Assembly: GCF_003254625.1 (NCBI RefSeq)
Contig: NZ_QJRJ01000077.1
Coordinates: forward strand, 124,001 to 188,000
Direction: 5' to 3'
Origin: Flavobacterium ginsenosidimutans
Lineage (GTDB): Bacteria > Bacteroidota > Bacteroidia > Flavobacteriales > Flavobacteriaceae
Length of the DNA: 64,000 bases
A program made the position numbers and the translations under genes. Positions 32,614 to 41,875 of the stretch are shown here, piece after piece. Position 1 is the stretch's first letter. Every line of letters starts with the position of its first letter. The notes under the pieces were generated by a model. It was given only the letters and a program-made list of their open reading frames with translations, was not told where the DNA came from and did no database searches.

Positions 32614-35058
32614 ATGGAGAGCAAAAAAAGTTACACCGCAATCAAAGTTTTATTCAGCTATGTTGCATTATTGGCTTTGGTTGTAACCGTTGGATGGTTT
32701 CTATATTCTGAAAATGTCGTTTACAACAAACTGGAAGATAAAATTGCTTTAGAAAAAACCAAAATTCTTAGAGTCAGCAGATTGTATTCTAATGTTTATA
32801 AAACCGAAAGTTTAGCAAGGCAAACCATTCAAAATAACTCCGAAAAAGATTTTAAAAATTATCTGATCGAAACCGATTCTCTTCGTAAACGTATCGATAC
32901 TTTAAAACAAATTGTTACTACTGAATATCAGAAAACGCTTTTAGATAGTGTGAATTATTTTTTGGCTGAAAAGACAGAAAACATCAAACAATTAAGAGAA
33001 ATCAAGAATAAAGCAGACGACGAAACTTCGGTAAATACAGCGATTGATGAAATCACGAAAATGGAGTTTAATCTTAGAAAACTCGAACTTCAGGATTTCA
33101 CCAAAAACCCAAATCAGTTGGGAAGTTACCAGCGAAGTGTTTTACAGCAATATGTCGATTATTTAAACTCGAATATTCCTGACGACAGCACCAACACATT
33201 AAGCAAAAAAGCCTCTGATTCGATTTTGGCCAATTCTAAAAAGCTTTTGAGTTCTGTAAAATTAAAAGCCGAAAAAAAGAAAGAATCTCTGAATTTTGAA
33301 GAAAACAAACTGCTTCAAAATGAAATTGCAATTTCGGATCAGCTTCGAAAAATACTTCGAATTATCGAGCGAGAAATCATCATCAATTCGATAAAAAACA
33401 ATTCATTAAAAGAAAAATCATTAAAAAGAGTCAACGAAATTGTCACAGCATCTGCCGTAATTGGTTTATTGCTGACGATCTTTTTCTCGATTCTAATAGT
33501 AAGCGATTATTCGAAATCTCAATTGTATAAAAAACAGTTGGAAATCGCCAATTTCAAAACAAAGAATCTGCTAAAAAGCCGTGAACAATTAATTTCGACC
33601 GTAAGTCACGATTTGAAAACGCCTTTGAGTACGATTGTCGGATATTCTGAACTTTTAGGAAATTCAGATATTAATACCAAGCAATCGTATTTCATTAAAA
33701 ACATAAAAAATTCGTCTGAATATATTACGCAACTAGTTCAAGATTTATTGGATTTTTCACAAATCGAAGCAGGGAAAATTTCGATCGAAAAAGTTCCGTT
33801 TTCATTGCCAGAAATCATTGAAGATGTTGCGAGAAATATCCAAACCGTTTACAAACAAAAAGATATTGCTCTTATAATTAATGTTGATGAAAAATTTCAG
33901 AAACGTATTGTTGGAGATCCATTTCGTTTAAAACAAATATTGACAAATATTGTTGGTAACGCATATAAATTCACTGAAGAAGGTCATATTCGAATTGCCG
34001 CTTACGCGAATGAAGACCAGTTCTTTACAATTTCGATTCAAGACACTGGAATTGGAATTGAAAAAGGGAATCAGAAATTGGTTTTCGAAGAATTTGCACA
34101 AGCGAATGAAAACATTGAAAAGAAATATGGCGGTACTGGTTTAGGATTATCAATCTGCCAAAAGATTATTTCTATTTTGGGCGGAAGCTTAAGTTTGGAC
34201 AGTATTTTTGGAAAAGGAAGTACATTCACCATTCAATTACCGTTATTGTTTGATAACAGTCAGACTGCACCAATTGTTTCAAATAAGGTTAAAAACAAAC
34301 TTTCAAAAAACACTAAGAAACAAACTTTCATTGTAGTTGATGACGATATTAACCTTCTGAATCTGACCACTGGAGTTTTAAAACAAGAACAACATCAAGT
34401 ATTTTCGTTTACGAATCCTGCAAAGGCTTTAGAAACGATTAAAAACACGCGTTTTGATTTCGTTATTACTGATATTCAAATGCCGGAAATTGATGGTTTC
34501 TTGTTTTTAGAAAAACTTCGCGAACTTCCAGAAACTATCTTTAAAAATCAGCCTGTAATTGCACTTACTGGCCGCACAGATCTGGATCTTTCGGTTTATA
34601 AAAATGCTGGTTTTACAACAGTTGTAAAGAAACCATATTCTCCAAAAATTTTATTGGAAACGATTCAGCATATTTTGGATCACGAAGAAGTTCCCGCAAC
34701 CGAATTTAAAGAAACTGAAAACAATCATTCTTCTCAAATGTATTCTTTAGATACTTTGAAAGATTTTCTTGGACAAGACGAATTGGCTTTAAAAGAAGTT
34801 TTAAACTCTTTCATAGATACATCTATAGAAAATTTAGGCTTTTTAAAAACAGCTGTTCAAGAGAAAAATCATGAAGAAATAAAATCAATCGCGCATCGCA
34901 TTGCGCCAATGTTTAAGCAAATTCAGGCAAATGAAATTGGTGAGCTTCTTAAAAACTTAGAGAAAGAAGATCTAAATACGATTGACGTAGAAAGTACGTT
35001 CTCAGATTTAAAAGAAAAAGTAGACGTTCTTTTTGAAGGACTAAAACAAGAGATTTAA
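32614..35058 (+). CDS. Hybrid sensor histidine kinase with receiver and Hpt-like domains
   Basis: The 814-aa protein starts at MESKKSYTAIKVL; an in-frame ATG at 32497 would add 39 residues of poor signal, so 32614 is preferred. It has a first membrane helix (about 10-30), a long helical sensor region, a second helix (about 275-295), then HisKA with His332 in STVSHDLKTPLS. The HATPase follows (GTGLGLSICQKI) and a receiver domain with Asp620 in FVITDIQMPEID. A C-terminal Hpt-like segment carries His761 in SIAHRIAPMF. Phosphate could pass from His332 to Asp620 to His761 and on to a separate regulator, probably the convergent gene at 35087. Confidence 0.92.
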   Translation: MESKKSYTAIKVLFSYVALLALVVTVGWFLYSENVVYNKLEDKIALEKTKILRVSRLYSNVYKTESLARQTIQNNSEKDFKNYLIETDSLRKRIDTLKQIVTTEYQKTLLDSVNYFLAEKTENIKQLREIKNKADDETSVNTAIDEITKMEFNLRKLELQDFTKNPNQLGSYQRSVLQQYVDYLNSNIPDDSTNTLSKKASDSILANSKKLLSSVKLKAEKKKESLNFEENKLLQNEIAISDQLRKILRIIEREIIINSIKNNSLKEKSLKRVNEIVTASAVIGLLLTIFFSILIVSDYSKSQLYKKQLEIANFKTKNLLKSREQLISTVSHDLKTPLSTIVGYSELLGNSDINTKQSYFIKNIKNSSEYITQLVQDLLDFSQIEAGKISIEKVPFSLPEIIEDVARNIQTVYKQKDIALIINVDEKFQKRIVGDPFRLKQILTNIVGNAYKFTEEGHIRIAAYANEDQFFTISIQDTGIGIEKGNQKLVFEEFAQANENIEKKYGGTGLGLSICQKIISILGGSLSLDSIFGKGSTFTIQLPLLFDNSQTAPIVSNKVKNKLSKNTKKQTFIVVDDDINLLNLTTGVLKQEQHQVFSFTNPAKALETIKNTRFDFVITDIQMPEIDGFLFLEKLRELPETIFKNQPVIALTGRTDLDLSVYKNAGFTTVVKKPYSPKILLETIQHILDHEEVPATEFKETENNHSSQMYSLDTLKDFLGQDELALKEVLNSFIDTSIENLGFLKTAVQEKNHEEIKSIAHRIAPMFKQIQANEIGELLKNLEKEDLNTIDVESTFSDLKEKVDVLFEGLKQEI

Positions 35059-35088
35059 AAAAAAGCAGTCTAAAATGACTGCTTTTTT
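35059..35088. terminator. Bidirectional terminator between kinase and regulator
   Basis: AAAAAGCAGTC and GACTGCTTTTTT pair around TAAAAT. The A and T runs on both sides suit both convergent transcripts. It overlaps the stop region of the minus-strand regulator. Confidence 0.85.
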
Positions 35089-36433
35089 ATTGAATATTAT
35101 ATTGCTTCAACTTATTATAAAGTGTTTTTCTGGTAATTTTCAGAAGTTTTGCCGCTTCCGATTTATTGTTCTGTGCTTTTGACAAAGCATGAATAATAGC
35201 TTCTTTTTCATTTTCAGATAAAGAGAAACTGCCGTTTCCTCCTGATTGTTTTTGGATTTGGAAAAATTCCGCAGGAAGTACGTCTGCTTCAATAAAATCT
35301 CCACGTGTTAAAAGCGTTGCTCGTTTTACGCAATTTTGCAATTCACGTAAATTTCCTGGCCAGTTATAATTCTGAAAAATAGAAACTACTTCTGGAGAAA
35401 ATCCAATAATTTCTTTATTTAACTGTTGATTGGCTTTTTCAAGGAAATAATCAGCAAAAACCATTAAATCTTCTCCACGATCTTTTAAAGATGGTGACTG
35501 AATCGAAAATTCATTGATTCTATGGTATAAATCTTCTCTAAAATCGCCGTTTTTTACTGCCTCGCGCAAATCTTCGTTTGTAGCTGTAATGATGCGTATA
35601 TCGACGTTTATTTCTTTATTGCTTCCAACAGGTTTAATTTTTCTTTCCTGAAGCGCTCTCAATAACTGAATTTGATTTTCGTATGAAAGATTTCCGATTT
35701 CATCCAAAAATAAAGTTCCACCGTTTGCTGCTTCAAAATAACCTTTTTTATCGCTAATTGCTCCTGTGAAGGATCCTTTTAAATGACCAAAAAATTCGCT
35801 TGCTGCCAATTCTTTTGGTATGGCTCCGCAGTCAACAGCAATAAAATTGTTGTCTTTTCTTTGACTTTGCTGATGAATGCTTTTAGCTATGATTTCTTTT
35901 CCTGTTCCGCTTTCGCCAATAATCAAAACCGACATATCTGTTGGACTTACCAATTGAATATGATCCAGTAGTTTTTTTGATGCAACTGAAATTCCTTTTA
36001 CAAATTCATTTTCGCCCGAAGTTTGTTTTTTAGGCGCTTTTTTTTCTTTTACGGGAGCTTCTTCCTTTACCTGTGGAGTTTGCAATGCATTTGTAATAAC
36101 AATCAAAACCTCATCAGGATTGAAAGGTTTTGAAATATAATCTGATGCACCGTTCTTGATTGCCTTTACAGCAGTATTTACATCAGAGTAACCCGTCATT
36201 AAAATAATTGGAATATGCGGGTGCGAATTTTTAAATTCAGACATAAGTCCAATACCGTCAGAATCAGGCAAACGAAGGTCTGTCAAAATCAAATCAAACG
36301 ATTCGTTTTTAACCGCTTCTCGTGCTTCTGCTGCAGAGAAAGCTATCGCTACATCATACGCTTTTTTGATTAGAAATTTTTCTAATAATTTACAAAACGC
36401 GATGTCATCTTCTATCAGTAATATCTTTGACAT
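35087..36433 (-). CDS. Sigma-54-dependent response regulator (NtrC family)
   Basis: The 448-aa protein has the three domains of an enhancer-binding activator. The receiver (1-120) has the acidic LLIEDD and phospho-acceptor Asp52 in LILTDLRLPD. The AAA+ domain has Walker A GESGTGKE (173-180), sigma-54 contact loop GSFTGA (220-225), Walker B LFLDEIG, and arginine finger region. A C-terminal Fis-type helix-turn-helix ends the protein (NNKSEAAKLLKITRKTLYNK). The linker (about 122-140) is Lys/Pro-rich. The receiver likely accepts phosphate from the hybrid kinase. It works with the sigma-54 factor encoded at 7353. The PepSY-like array lies upstream on the same strand. Confidence 0.95.
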   Translation of the reverse strand: MSKILLIEDDIAFCKLLEKFLIKKAYDVAIAFSAAEAREAVKNESFDLILTDLRLPDSDGIGLMSEFKNSHPHIPIILMTGYSDVNTAVKAIKNGASDYISKPFNPDEVLIVITNALQTPQVKEEAPVKEKKAPKKQTSGENEFVKGISVASKKLLDHIQLVSPTDMSVLIIGESGTGKEIIAKSIHQQSQRKDNNFIAVDCGAIPKELAASEFFGHLKGSFTGAISDKKGYFEAANGGTLFLDEIGNLSYENQIQLLRALQERKIKPVGSNKEINVDIRIITATNEDLREAVKNGDFREDLYHRINEFSIQSPSLKDRGEDLMVFADYFLEKANQQLNKEIIGFSPEVVSIFQNYNWPGNLRELQNCVKRATLLTRGDFIEADVLPAEFFQIQKQSGGNGSFSLSENEKEAIIHALSKAQNNKSEAAKLLKITRKTLYNKLKQYNIQ

Positions 36434-36507
36434 TTGTTTTTAGTGACTTTTTTGCTAAAATAATATTATTAAACTTGTTATTTCATAAAATTATGTAAAA
36501 TATGTAA

Positions 36508-36541
36508 AAAAAAAGAGATTGCATGACGCAATCTCTTTTTC
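36508..36541 (-). terminator. Terminator of the PepSY-like array
   Basis: On the minus strand, AAAGAGATTGCGT and TGCAATCTCTTT form a stem followed by a run of T (A-run on the plus strand at 36507-36515). It separates the array from the regulator gene. Confidence 0.85.
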
Positions 36542-36570
36542 ACCAAAAACATAAATCTAAATTCACCTAA

Positions 36571-36867
36571 TTATATCTTCAACCAGTTACCATTGACATC
36601 TGAGTAAACAGTAGCCTTCTGGTCTCCAACTGATATTTCTAGTTTGTATTCTTTTTTTTCGTTTACAAATGCTTTTTCCAGTTTTGCTCCTGGATAAGCT
36701 GTCTGCAAGGCTGTTTTTACAGCTGCAGGCACAGCATCTGCAGTAACTTCTGTATATTCTGATTGAATAATTACAGTTGTTTTAGTTTCTTGTGGAACTG
36801 GCAATACATTTGCTTGAATTGACATTGTTCCAAAAAGAACTACTGCTGATAAGATTAGTTTTTTCAT
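36571..36867 (-). CDS. PepSY-like exported protein, array copy 5
   Basis: A 98-aa protein with a signal peptide (MKKLILSAVVLFGTMSIQAN) and one small domain: SEYTEVTADAVPAAVKTALQ, AYPGAKLEKAFVNEKKEYKL and a last strand ATVYSDVNGNWLKI. This resembles the PepSY-like (BLIP-like) fold of the periplasm. It is the last gene of five tandem paralogues. A terminator follows it. Direct spacing to copy 4 is 16 bp. Function unknown; the PepSY-like fold is often inhibitory or protein-binding. Confidence 0.85.
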   Translation of the reverse strand: MKKLILSAVVLFGTMSIQANVLPVPQETKTTVIIQSEYTEVTADAVPAAVKTALQTAYPGAKLEKAFVNEKKEYKLEISVGDQKATVYSDVNGNWLKI

Positions 36868-36883
36868 GATGCTGATTTTTTAA

Positions 36884-37177
36884 TTATTTCTTGATGATAT
36901 TACCAGAAGCATCTGTAAAAATAGTATACTTCTTTTCTCCACTTGAAATTTCAAGTTTGTACTCGTTTTTCTCGTTTTTATAAGCCTTTTCAAGCTTAGT
37001 ATTTGGGAAAGATTTTTCAACTGTAGATTTCACAGCTGCTGGAACAGCGTCTGCTGTTATTTCAGTAAATTCATCTTGAATAAGTACTGATTGAGTAATC
37101 GAAATTGCTGGAAGGACTGCAGCACTTACTGACAGACTTCCTAAAACAATCGCTGCTGATAAGATTAACTTTTTCAT
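36884..37177 (-). CDS. PepSY-like exported protein, array copy 4
   Basis: A 97-aa protein with signal peptide MKKLILSAAIVLGSLSVSAA and the same domain (DEFTEITADAVPAAVKSTVE, FPNTKLEKAYKNEKNEYKLE). It shares most conserved positions with copies 3 and 5 and carries a similar last strand ending in YTIFTDASGNIIKK. It is 18 bp from copy 3. It is probably the product of repeated local duplication. Confidence 0.85.
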   Translation of the reverse strand: MKKLILSAAIVLGSLSVSAAVLPAISITQSVLIQDEFTEITADAVPAAVKSTVEKSFPNTKLEKAYKNEKNEYKLEISSGEKKYTIFTDASGNIIKK

Positions 37178-37195
37178 AATATTTAGTGGTTTAAA

Positions 37196-37486
37196 TTATT
37201 TTTTAAGAATGTTACCAGAAGCATCTGTATAAACGATCGATTTTTCTCCTCGAACGGTTATCTCAATTTTGTACTCCTTTTTATCATTTACCCATGCTTT
37301 TTCAAGCACTACACCAGGATAAGCTTCGTCTAAAGACTTTTTAATAGCTGCTGGAACTCCATCTACTTCTTTATATCCATCCTGATCATTAACTGTTTGT
37401 ACCAATGGGCTTGCTACAACAGCGGTTTCTGCATGCATCGACAAACTGCCTAAGACAATTGCTGCCGATAGAATCAACTTTTTCAT
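37196..37486 (-). CDS. PepSY-like exported protein, array copy 3
   Basis: A 96-aa protein with signal peptide MKKLILSAAIVLGSLSMHAE. The mature domain includes VDGVPAAIKKSLDEAYPGVV and LEKAWVNDKKEYKIEITVRG. It is closest to copies 4 and 5 by the VPAA.K motif, whereas copies 1 and 2 have LPSAITEALKKAYPEAV. It is 29 bp from copy 2. Confidence 0.85.
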   Translation of the reverse strand: MKKLILSAAIVLGSLSMHAETAVVASPLVQTVNDQDGYKEVDGVPAAIKKSLDEAYPGVVLEKAWVNDKKEYKIEITVRGEKSIVYTDASGNILKK

Positions 37487-37515
37487 AGTAATAGCTTTTT
37501 AGGGTTAGATTTAAA

Positions 37516-37812
37516 TTATTTTTTAATCCAGGTTCCGTCTGCGTTTGCAAAAAGATTTCCTGTTTTATCTCCAACAGTTACTTCTAACTTATATTCAGAT
37601 TTAGTGTTTTTAAATGCTTTAGAAAGCACTGCATCTGGATATGCTTTTTTAAGTGCGTCTGTTATAGCTGATGGAACTTCTTCCAATTTAATTTCTGTAT
37701 AATCATCTTGGATAGAGATTGTTTTTACGATTGTATTTGAAATTGGCGAAGTTGAAGCAAATGATGTTAAACCTCCCAAAACGATTGCGGCTGATAAAAA
37801 TAAATTTTTCAT
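37516..37812 (-). CDS. PepSY-like exported protein, array copy 2
   Basis: A 98-aa protein with signal peptide MKNLFLSAAIVLGGLTSFAS and domain DDYTEIKLEEVPSAITDALK, then GNLFANADGTWIKK. It is the closest relative of copy 1, differing at scattered positions, and belongs to the subgroup with EVTVGDKTGNLF. It is 74 bp from copy 1. Confidence 0.85.
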   Translation of the reverse strand: MKNLFLSAAIVLGGLTSFASTSPISNTIVKTISIQDDYTEIKLEEVPSAITDALKKAYPDAVLSKAFKNTKSEYKLEVTVGDKTGNLFANADGTWIKK

Positions 37813-37886
37813 GATAGTTGTTTTTTAATATAGTTAATTTGATCTTAGTATTCTTGATCTGGATTTTCACAATACCTTAGATTAGA

Positions 37887-38183
37887 TTATTGTTTGATCC
37901 AAGTTCCATCTGCATTAGCAAATAGGTTACCTACTTTGTCACCAACAGTAACATCAAGTTTATACTGTGCTTTTTCGTTTTTATATGCTTTTGTAATTAC
38001 CGCTTCTGGGTAAGCTTTTTTAAGAGCTTCTGTAATTGCAGAAGGTAATTCTTCTAATTTGATCTCAGTATATTCGTCTGCAATAGAAATCACCTTTGCG
38101 TTTATGTTTACTACTGGTGAAGTTGAAGCGAATGAAGTTAAACTTCCTAAAACAATTGCGGCTGATAAAAATAATCTTTTCAT
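37887..38183 (-). CDS. PepSY-like exported protein, array copy 1 (first in the array)
   Basis: A 98-aa protein with signal peptide MKRLFLSAAIVLGSLTSFAS and mature domain (DEYTEIKLEELPSAITEALK, VITKAYKNEKAQYKLDVTVG). It is the promoter-proximal gene of the array on the minus strand. Upstream, iterated AAAGTGTGTAA boxes lie at about 38324-38376. Two subgroups exist in the array: copies 1-2 and copies 3-5. Confidence 0.85.
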   Translation of the reverse strand: MKRLFLSAAIVLGSLTSFASTSPVVNINAKVISIADEYTEIKLEELPSAITEALKKAYPEAVITKAYKNEKAQYKLDVTVGDKVGNLFANADGTWIKQ

Positions 38184-38498
38184 AACGTATATATTTAAAT
38201 TAATAGTTGTTTACGCTTTAGATAATGAAATTATTATGCCGTAAAAGAAAAGAACTATGCTAAATAGCCTAAAAGCCTATTTTTAAAGGTTTTAAATCAA
38301 TATGCCAATAAAAGACAAATTTCAAAAAGTGTGTAAAAGATAAAAAAAGTGTGTAATAAGTAAACACTTAAAGTGTAACCTTTGAAGGAAATTTCAAATT
38401 CCAAAATCTAGATTAAAGTTTCAAGTTCCAAGTTTAAGGTTTCAATATTGGAATTTGGAATTTTCTTTTTTTTGGAATTTTAATAAAGGCTTATAAAG
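38184..38498. promoter_or_regulatory. Regulatory region upstream of the PepSY-like array with repeated AAAGTGT boxes
   Basis: In plus-strand orientation, AAAAAGTGTGTAA occurs at 38324-38336 and again at 38344-38356, exactly 20 bp apart. A third, shorter AAAGTGTAA at 38370-38378 forms part of a palindrome AACACTTAAAGTGT. Two helical turns between boxes suggest a cooperative binding site. No clear -24/-12 or TAnnTTTG promoter was found. The rest is AT-rich with AATTCCAAATT words near the accC terminator. Confidence 0.45.
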
Positions 38499-38531
38499 AA
38501 AAAAGGCTGTCAATAAATTGACAGCCTTTAT
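38499..38531 (-). terminator. Terminator of the accBC transcript
   Basis: AAAAGGCTGTCAAT and ATTGACAGCCTTT form a stem near the stop codon of accC at 38534. The T-run on the minus strand lies at the left. Confidence 0.85.
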
Positions 38532-38533
38532 AA

Positions 38534-39880
38534 TTATTCTGGATTATTCATTTTAAATGTATCCATAAATGCAGTTGTATAATCTCCTGCAATATATTTT
38601 GGATCATCCATTAATTGTCTGTGGAAAGGTATTGTAGTTTTCACACCTTCAATTACGAACTCATCTAAAGCTCTACGCATTTTGCTGATAGCTTCTTCAC
38701 GAGATTGCGCTGTTGTAATTAACTTGGCAATCATAGAATCGTAGTTTGGCGGAATGCTGTAACCTGAATATACGTGAGTATCTAAACGTACTCCGTGTCC
38801 TCCTGGCATATGAAGCGTAGTAATTTTTCCTGGTGAAGGGCGAAAATCGTTATAAGGATCTTCAGCATTAATACGACATTCGATAGCATGTAATTCTGGA
38901 AGGTAGTTTTTTCCAGAAATCGGAATTCCAGCAGCCACCATAATCTGCTCACGGATCAAATCATAATCAATAACTTGTTCTGTAATTGGGTGCTCTACTT
39001 GGATACGAGTATTCATTTCCATGAAATAGAAGTTTCTGTGTTTGTCCACTAAAAACTCTACAGTTCCAGCTCCTTCATATTTAATGAATTCAGCAGCTTT
39101 TACAGCAGCCTCTCCCATTCTTGTACGAAGTTCGTCTGTCATGAAAGGTGAAGGTGTTTCTTCAGTTAATTTTTGGTGACGACGTTGTACTGAACAATCT
39201 CTTTCAGAAAGGTGACATGCTTTTCCGTAAGCATCTCCAACAACCTGAATTTCGATATGACGTGGTTCTTCAATAAGTTTCTCCATGTACATTCCGTCAT
39301 TTCCAAACGCTGCAGCAGCTTCTTGACGCGCACTTTCCCAAGCTTTTAAAAGCTCTTCTTCTTTCCAGATTGCACGCATTCCTTTTCCACCACCACCAGC
39401 AGTAGCTTTCATCATAACTGGATAACCAATTTCTTTAGCTGTTTTTTGTGCATGTTCGTAAGATTCTAATAATCCGTCTGAACCTGGTACACAAGGAACT
39501 CCTGCCGCTTTCATTGTAGCTTTTGCAGAAGCTTTATCTCCCATACGGTCGATCATTTCTGGAGCAGCACCGATAAATTTAATTCCGTGCTCTTGACAGA
39601 TTTTTGAGAATTTAGCATTCTCAGAAAGAAATCCATAACCTGGATGTATTGCGTCTGCATTTGTAATTTCTGCAGCTGCAATGATATTTGACATTTTCAA
39701 ATACGATAAGTTACTCGGAGGAGGGCCAATACAAACCGCTTCGTCAGCAAATTTAACGTGTAAACTTTCTGCGTCGGCTGTAGAGTAAACTGCAACAGTT
39801 TTGATTCCCATTTCCTTACATGTACGAATTACACGTAGTGCAATTTCTCCTCTATTCGCAATTAATATTTTTTTAAACAT
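38534..39880 (-). CDS. accC: Acetyl-CoA carboxylase, biotin carboxylase subunit
   Basis: The 448-aa enzyme carboxylates the biotin of AccB using ATP and bicarbonate, the first step of fatty-acid synthesis. Family motifs are visible: [20 protein letters not shown], the ATP-grasp glycine loop [29 protein letters not shown], and catalytic [14 protein letters not shown]. Length is that of a stand-alone bacterial AccC. Its start is 108 bp from accB, with which it forms an operon. Confidence 0.97.
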   Translation of the reverse strand: MFKKILIANRGEIALRVIRTCKEMGIKTVAVYSTADAESLHVKFADEAVCIGPPPSNLSYLKMSNIIAAAEITNADAIHPGYGFLSENAKFSKICQEHGIKFIGAAPEMIDRMGDKASAKATMKAAGVPCVPGSDGLLESYEHAQKTAKEIGYPVMMKATAGGGGKGMRAIWKEEELLKAWESARQEAAAAFGNDGMYMEKLIEEPRHIEIQVVGDAYGKACHLSERDCSVQRRHQKLTEETPSPFMTDELRTRMGEAAVKAAEFIKYEGAGTVEFLVDKHRNFYFMEMNTRIQVEHPITEQVIDYDLIREQIMVAAGIPISGKNYLPELHAIECRINAEDPYNDFRPSPGKITTLHMPGGHGVRLDTHVYSGYSIPPNYDSMIAKLITTAQSREEAISKMRRALDEFVIEGVKTTIPFHRQLMDDPKYIAGDYTTAFMDTFKMNNPE

Positions 39881-39988
39881 CTTACTTTAATTAGATAATT
39901 AGACAATTTGATAATTAGATAATTTTAGATGATTAACAAAACTTTTTTCGAATCCTTCTAAAATCTAAAATCTAAAATCTAAATTTAT

Positions 39989-40474
39989 TTATGATGGATC
40001 TACTAAGAATAAAGGTTGGTCAAATTCTACTGGAGACATATCGTCAACTAGAATTTTCACAATTTTACCAGAAACTTCAGATTCGATTTCGTTGAATAAT
40101 TTCATTGCTTCAATTACACAAAGAACATCTCCTTTAGATACAGTGCTTCCAACTTCTGTAAAAACTGGTTTGTCTGGAGATGGTTTTCTATAGAATGTTC
40201 CAATGATTGGAGATTTTATAGTAATATATTTAGAATCGTTAGCAGCTGGTGCTTCTGGAGTTACACTTACAACTGTTGGAGCTGTAACTTGTGGAACTGC
40301 CGCTTGAGGTAAAGCTGCCTGAGCTGGCAATTGTTGTACATAAGTTGCCTCAGTTACATTTGTTTCTAAAGTTGTTCTGATCGTGATTTTTACATCATCC
40401 ATTTCTAACTTAACTTCTGCAACGCCCGAATTTGCAACAAATTTGATTAGGTTTTGAATTTCTTTTAAATCCAT
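39989..40474 (-). CDS. accB: Acetyl-CoA carboxylase, biotin carboxyl carrier protein
   Basis: A 161-aa protein: N-terminal helix ([20 protein letters not shown]), a flexible Ala/Pro-rich linker (about 45-80), and a biotinyl domain with Lys125 in [12 protein letters not shown], the biotin attachment site. Together with AccC it carries CO2 to the carboxyltransferase. It sits 23 bp after fabH. Confidence 0.96.
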   Translation of the reverse strand: MDLKEIQNLIKFVANSGVAEVKLEMDDVKITIRTTLETNVTEATYVQQLPAQAALPQAAVPQVTAPTVVSVTPEAPAANDSKYITIKSPIIGTFYRKPSPDKPVFTEVGSTVSKGDVLCVIEAMKLFNEIESEVSGKIVKILVDDMSPVEFDQPLFLVDPS

Positions 40475-40497
40475 AATGATTCGTTTTTAGTTTTAAT

Positions 40498-41496
40498 TTA
40501 TTTCTTATCGTAAGCCCATTTTAAATAGATAGATCCCCAAGTGAATCCTCCACCAAAAGCGGCAAAGATAATATTATCTCCTTTTTTAAGCTTATCTTCA
40601 AAATCAGCTAATACTAATGGTAAAGTTCCAGAAGTAGTATTACCGTATCTTTCGATGTTTACCAGAACTTTAGATTCGTCTAATTCTAATCTTCCAGCCG
40701 TAGCATCAATAATACGTTTATTAGCTTGGTGTGGCACTAACCAGTCAACATCTTGATTTGTCAAATTATTTCTTTGCAAAATCAATTCGCTGGCATCTGC
40801 CATATTTGTAACAGCATATTTGAAAACAGTTTTCCCGTCTTGCATAATATTGTGCTGTCTGTTTTTTACAGTGTCTTCTGAAGGTGGAATCAAAGAACCT
40901 CCAGCAGGAATTTTAAGGAAATCACGACCAACACCGTCACTTCTTAAATATTCATCCTGCAAACCTAAGCCTTCATAATTTGGTTCGAAAAGAACTGCAC
41001 CAGCTCCATCACCAAAAATAATACAAGTTGCTCTATCTGTATAATCTACAATTGATGACATTTTATCTGCACCAATTAAAAGTACTTTTTTGTAACGTCC
41101 AGACTGTACATAAGCCGCAGCAGTTGACATTCCGTATAAGAAACTTGAACATGCAGCTTGCAAATCGTATGCAAATGCATTTGTTGCTCCAATTTCTGTT
41201 GCAACAAAAACTCCTGTAGAAGCCACCATCATATCTGGTGTTGCAGTTGCCATTATAATCATATCAATCTCAAGCGGATCAATATTTGCTTTTGCAATCA
41301 AATCCTTTGCTGCTTGTATAGCAAGGTAAGATGTACCTTTATCAGCATCTTTCAGGATTCTTCTTTCTTTAATTCCTGTTCGAGCGGTAATCCACTCATC
41401 ATTGGTATCAACCATTGTTTCTAGTACTTGGTTCGAAAGAACGAAGTCAGGAACATAAGCTCCAACAGCGGTAATTGCGGCTGTGATTGTATTCAT
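40498..41496 (-). CDS. fabH: 3-oxoacyl-[acyl-carrier-protein] synthase III
   Basis: The 332-aa enzyme starts fatty-acid chains by condensing an acyl-CoA with malonyl-ACP. The catalytic Cys116 is in DLQAACSSFLYGM, and the His and Asn of the triad lie in VPHQANKRI and near RYGNTTSGTLP. GGGFTWGSIYLKW closes the protein. It is the first gene of the fabH-accB-accC group, downstream of a terminator that separates it from rpmF. Confidence 0.96.
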   Translation of the reverse strand: MNTITAAITAVGAYVPDFVLSNQVLETMVDTNDEWITARTGIKERRILKDADKGTSYLAIQAAKDLIAKANIDPLEIDMIIMATATPDMMVASTGVFVATEIGATNAFAYDLQAACSSFLYGMSTAAAYVQSGRYKKVLLIGADKMSSIVDYTDRATCIIFGDGAGAVLFEPNYEGLGLQDEYLRSDGVGRDFLKIPAGGSLIPPSEDTVKNRQHNIMQDGKTVFKYAVTNMADASELILQRNNLTNQDVDWLVPHQANKRIIDATAGRLELDESKVLVNIERYGNTTSGTLPLVLADFEDKLKKGDNIIFAAFGGGFTWGSIYLKWAYDKK

Positions 41497-41627
41497 TATA
41501 TTCTATTATTTTCTTTTCAAATTATGATTAATTTGAAAAATTTTTAAAAGACTTGAAAATTACAAAAAAAAACGTAACGAATTTGTCTATATTTTCCTAA
41601 AAAACGAAAATTATAACCAACAAAAAA

Positions 41628-41648
41628 AACTCTCACTATGTGAGAGTT
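41628..41648 (-). terminator. Terminator between rpmF and fabH
   Basis: AACTCTCAC and GTGAGAGTT pair around TAT, with an A-run at 41622-41629 that reads as a T tail on the minus strand. Partial read-through into fabH would still be possible. Confidence 0.75.
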
Positions 41649-41671
41649 CTAGTATAATTTACAAAAACGTA

Positions 41672-41866
41672 TTAAGCAACCGCTTCAGATTTATCGATAA
41701 CAACTTGCCCTCTGTAGTACATTTTACCTTCATGCCAGTAAGCTCTGTGGTATAAATGCGCCTCACCTGTAATAGGACATGTAGCGATTTGAGCTACAGT
41801 AGCTTTGTAATGTGTTCTTCTCTTATCTCTTCTTGTTTTCGAGGTTTTTCTCTTAGGATGTGCCAT
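41672..41866 (-). CDS. rpmF: 50S ribosomal protein L32
   Basis: The 64-aa protein begins [20 protein letters not shown], the signature of bacterial L32. The CPxCG-like zinc motif common in many L32 proteins is reduced here: a single Cys is seen in [16 protein letters not shown]. It belongs with DUF177 upstream (9 bp apart), the common bacterial pair linked to fatty-acid genes. Confidence 0.95.
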
Positions 41867-41875
41867 TTTACTATA

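Noticed and set aside
38184..38320. A possible sigma-54 (-24/-12) promoter for the PepSY-like array, suggested by TTGGCA about 115 bp before the first gene
   Set aside because: The -24 half is present but the invariant GC of the -12 half is absent at the correct distance (GG-N10-GC not met).
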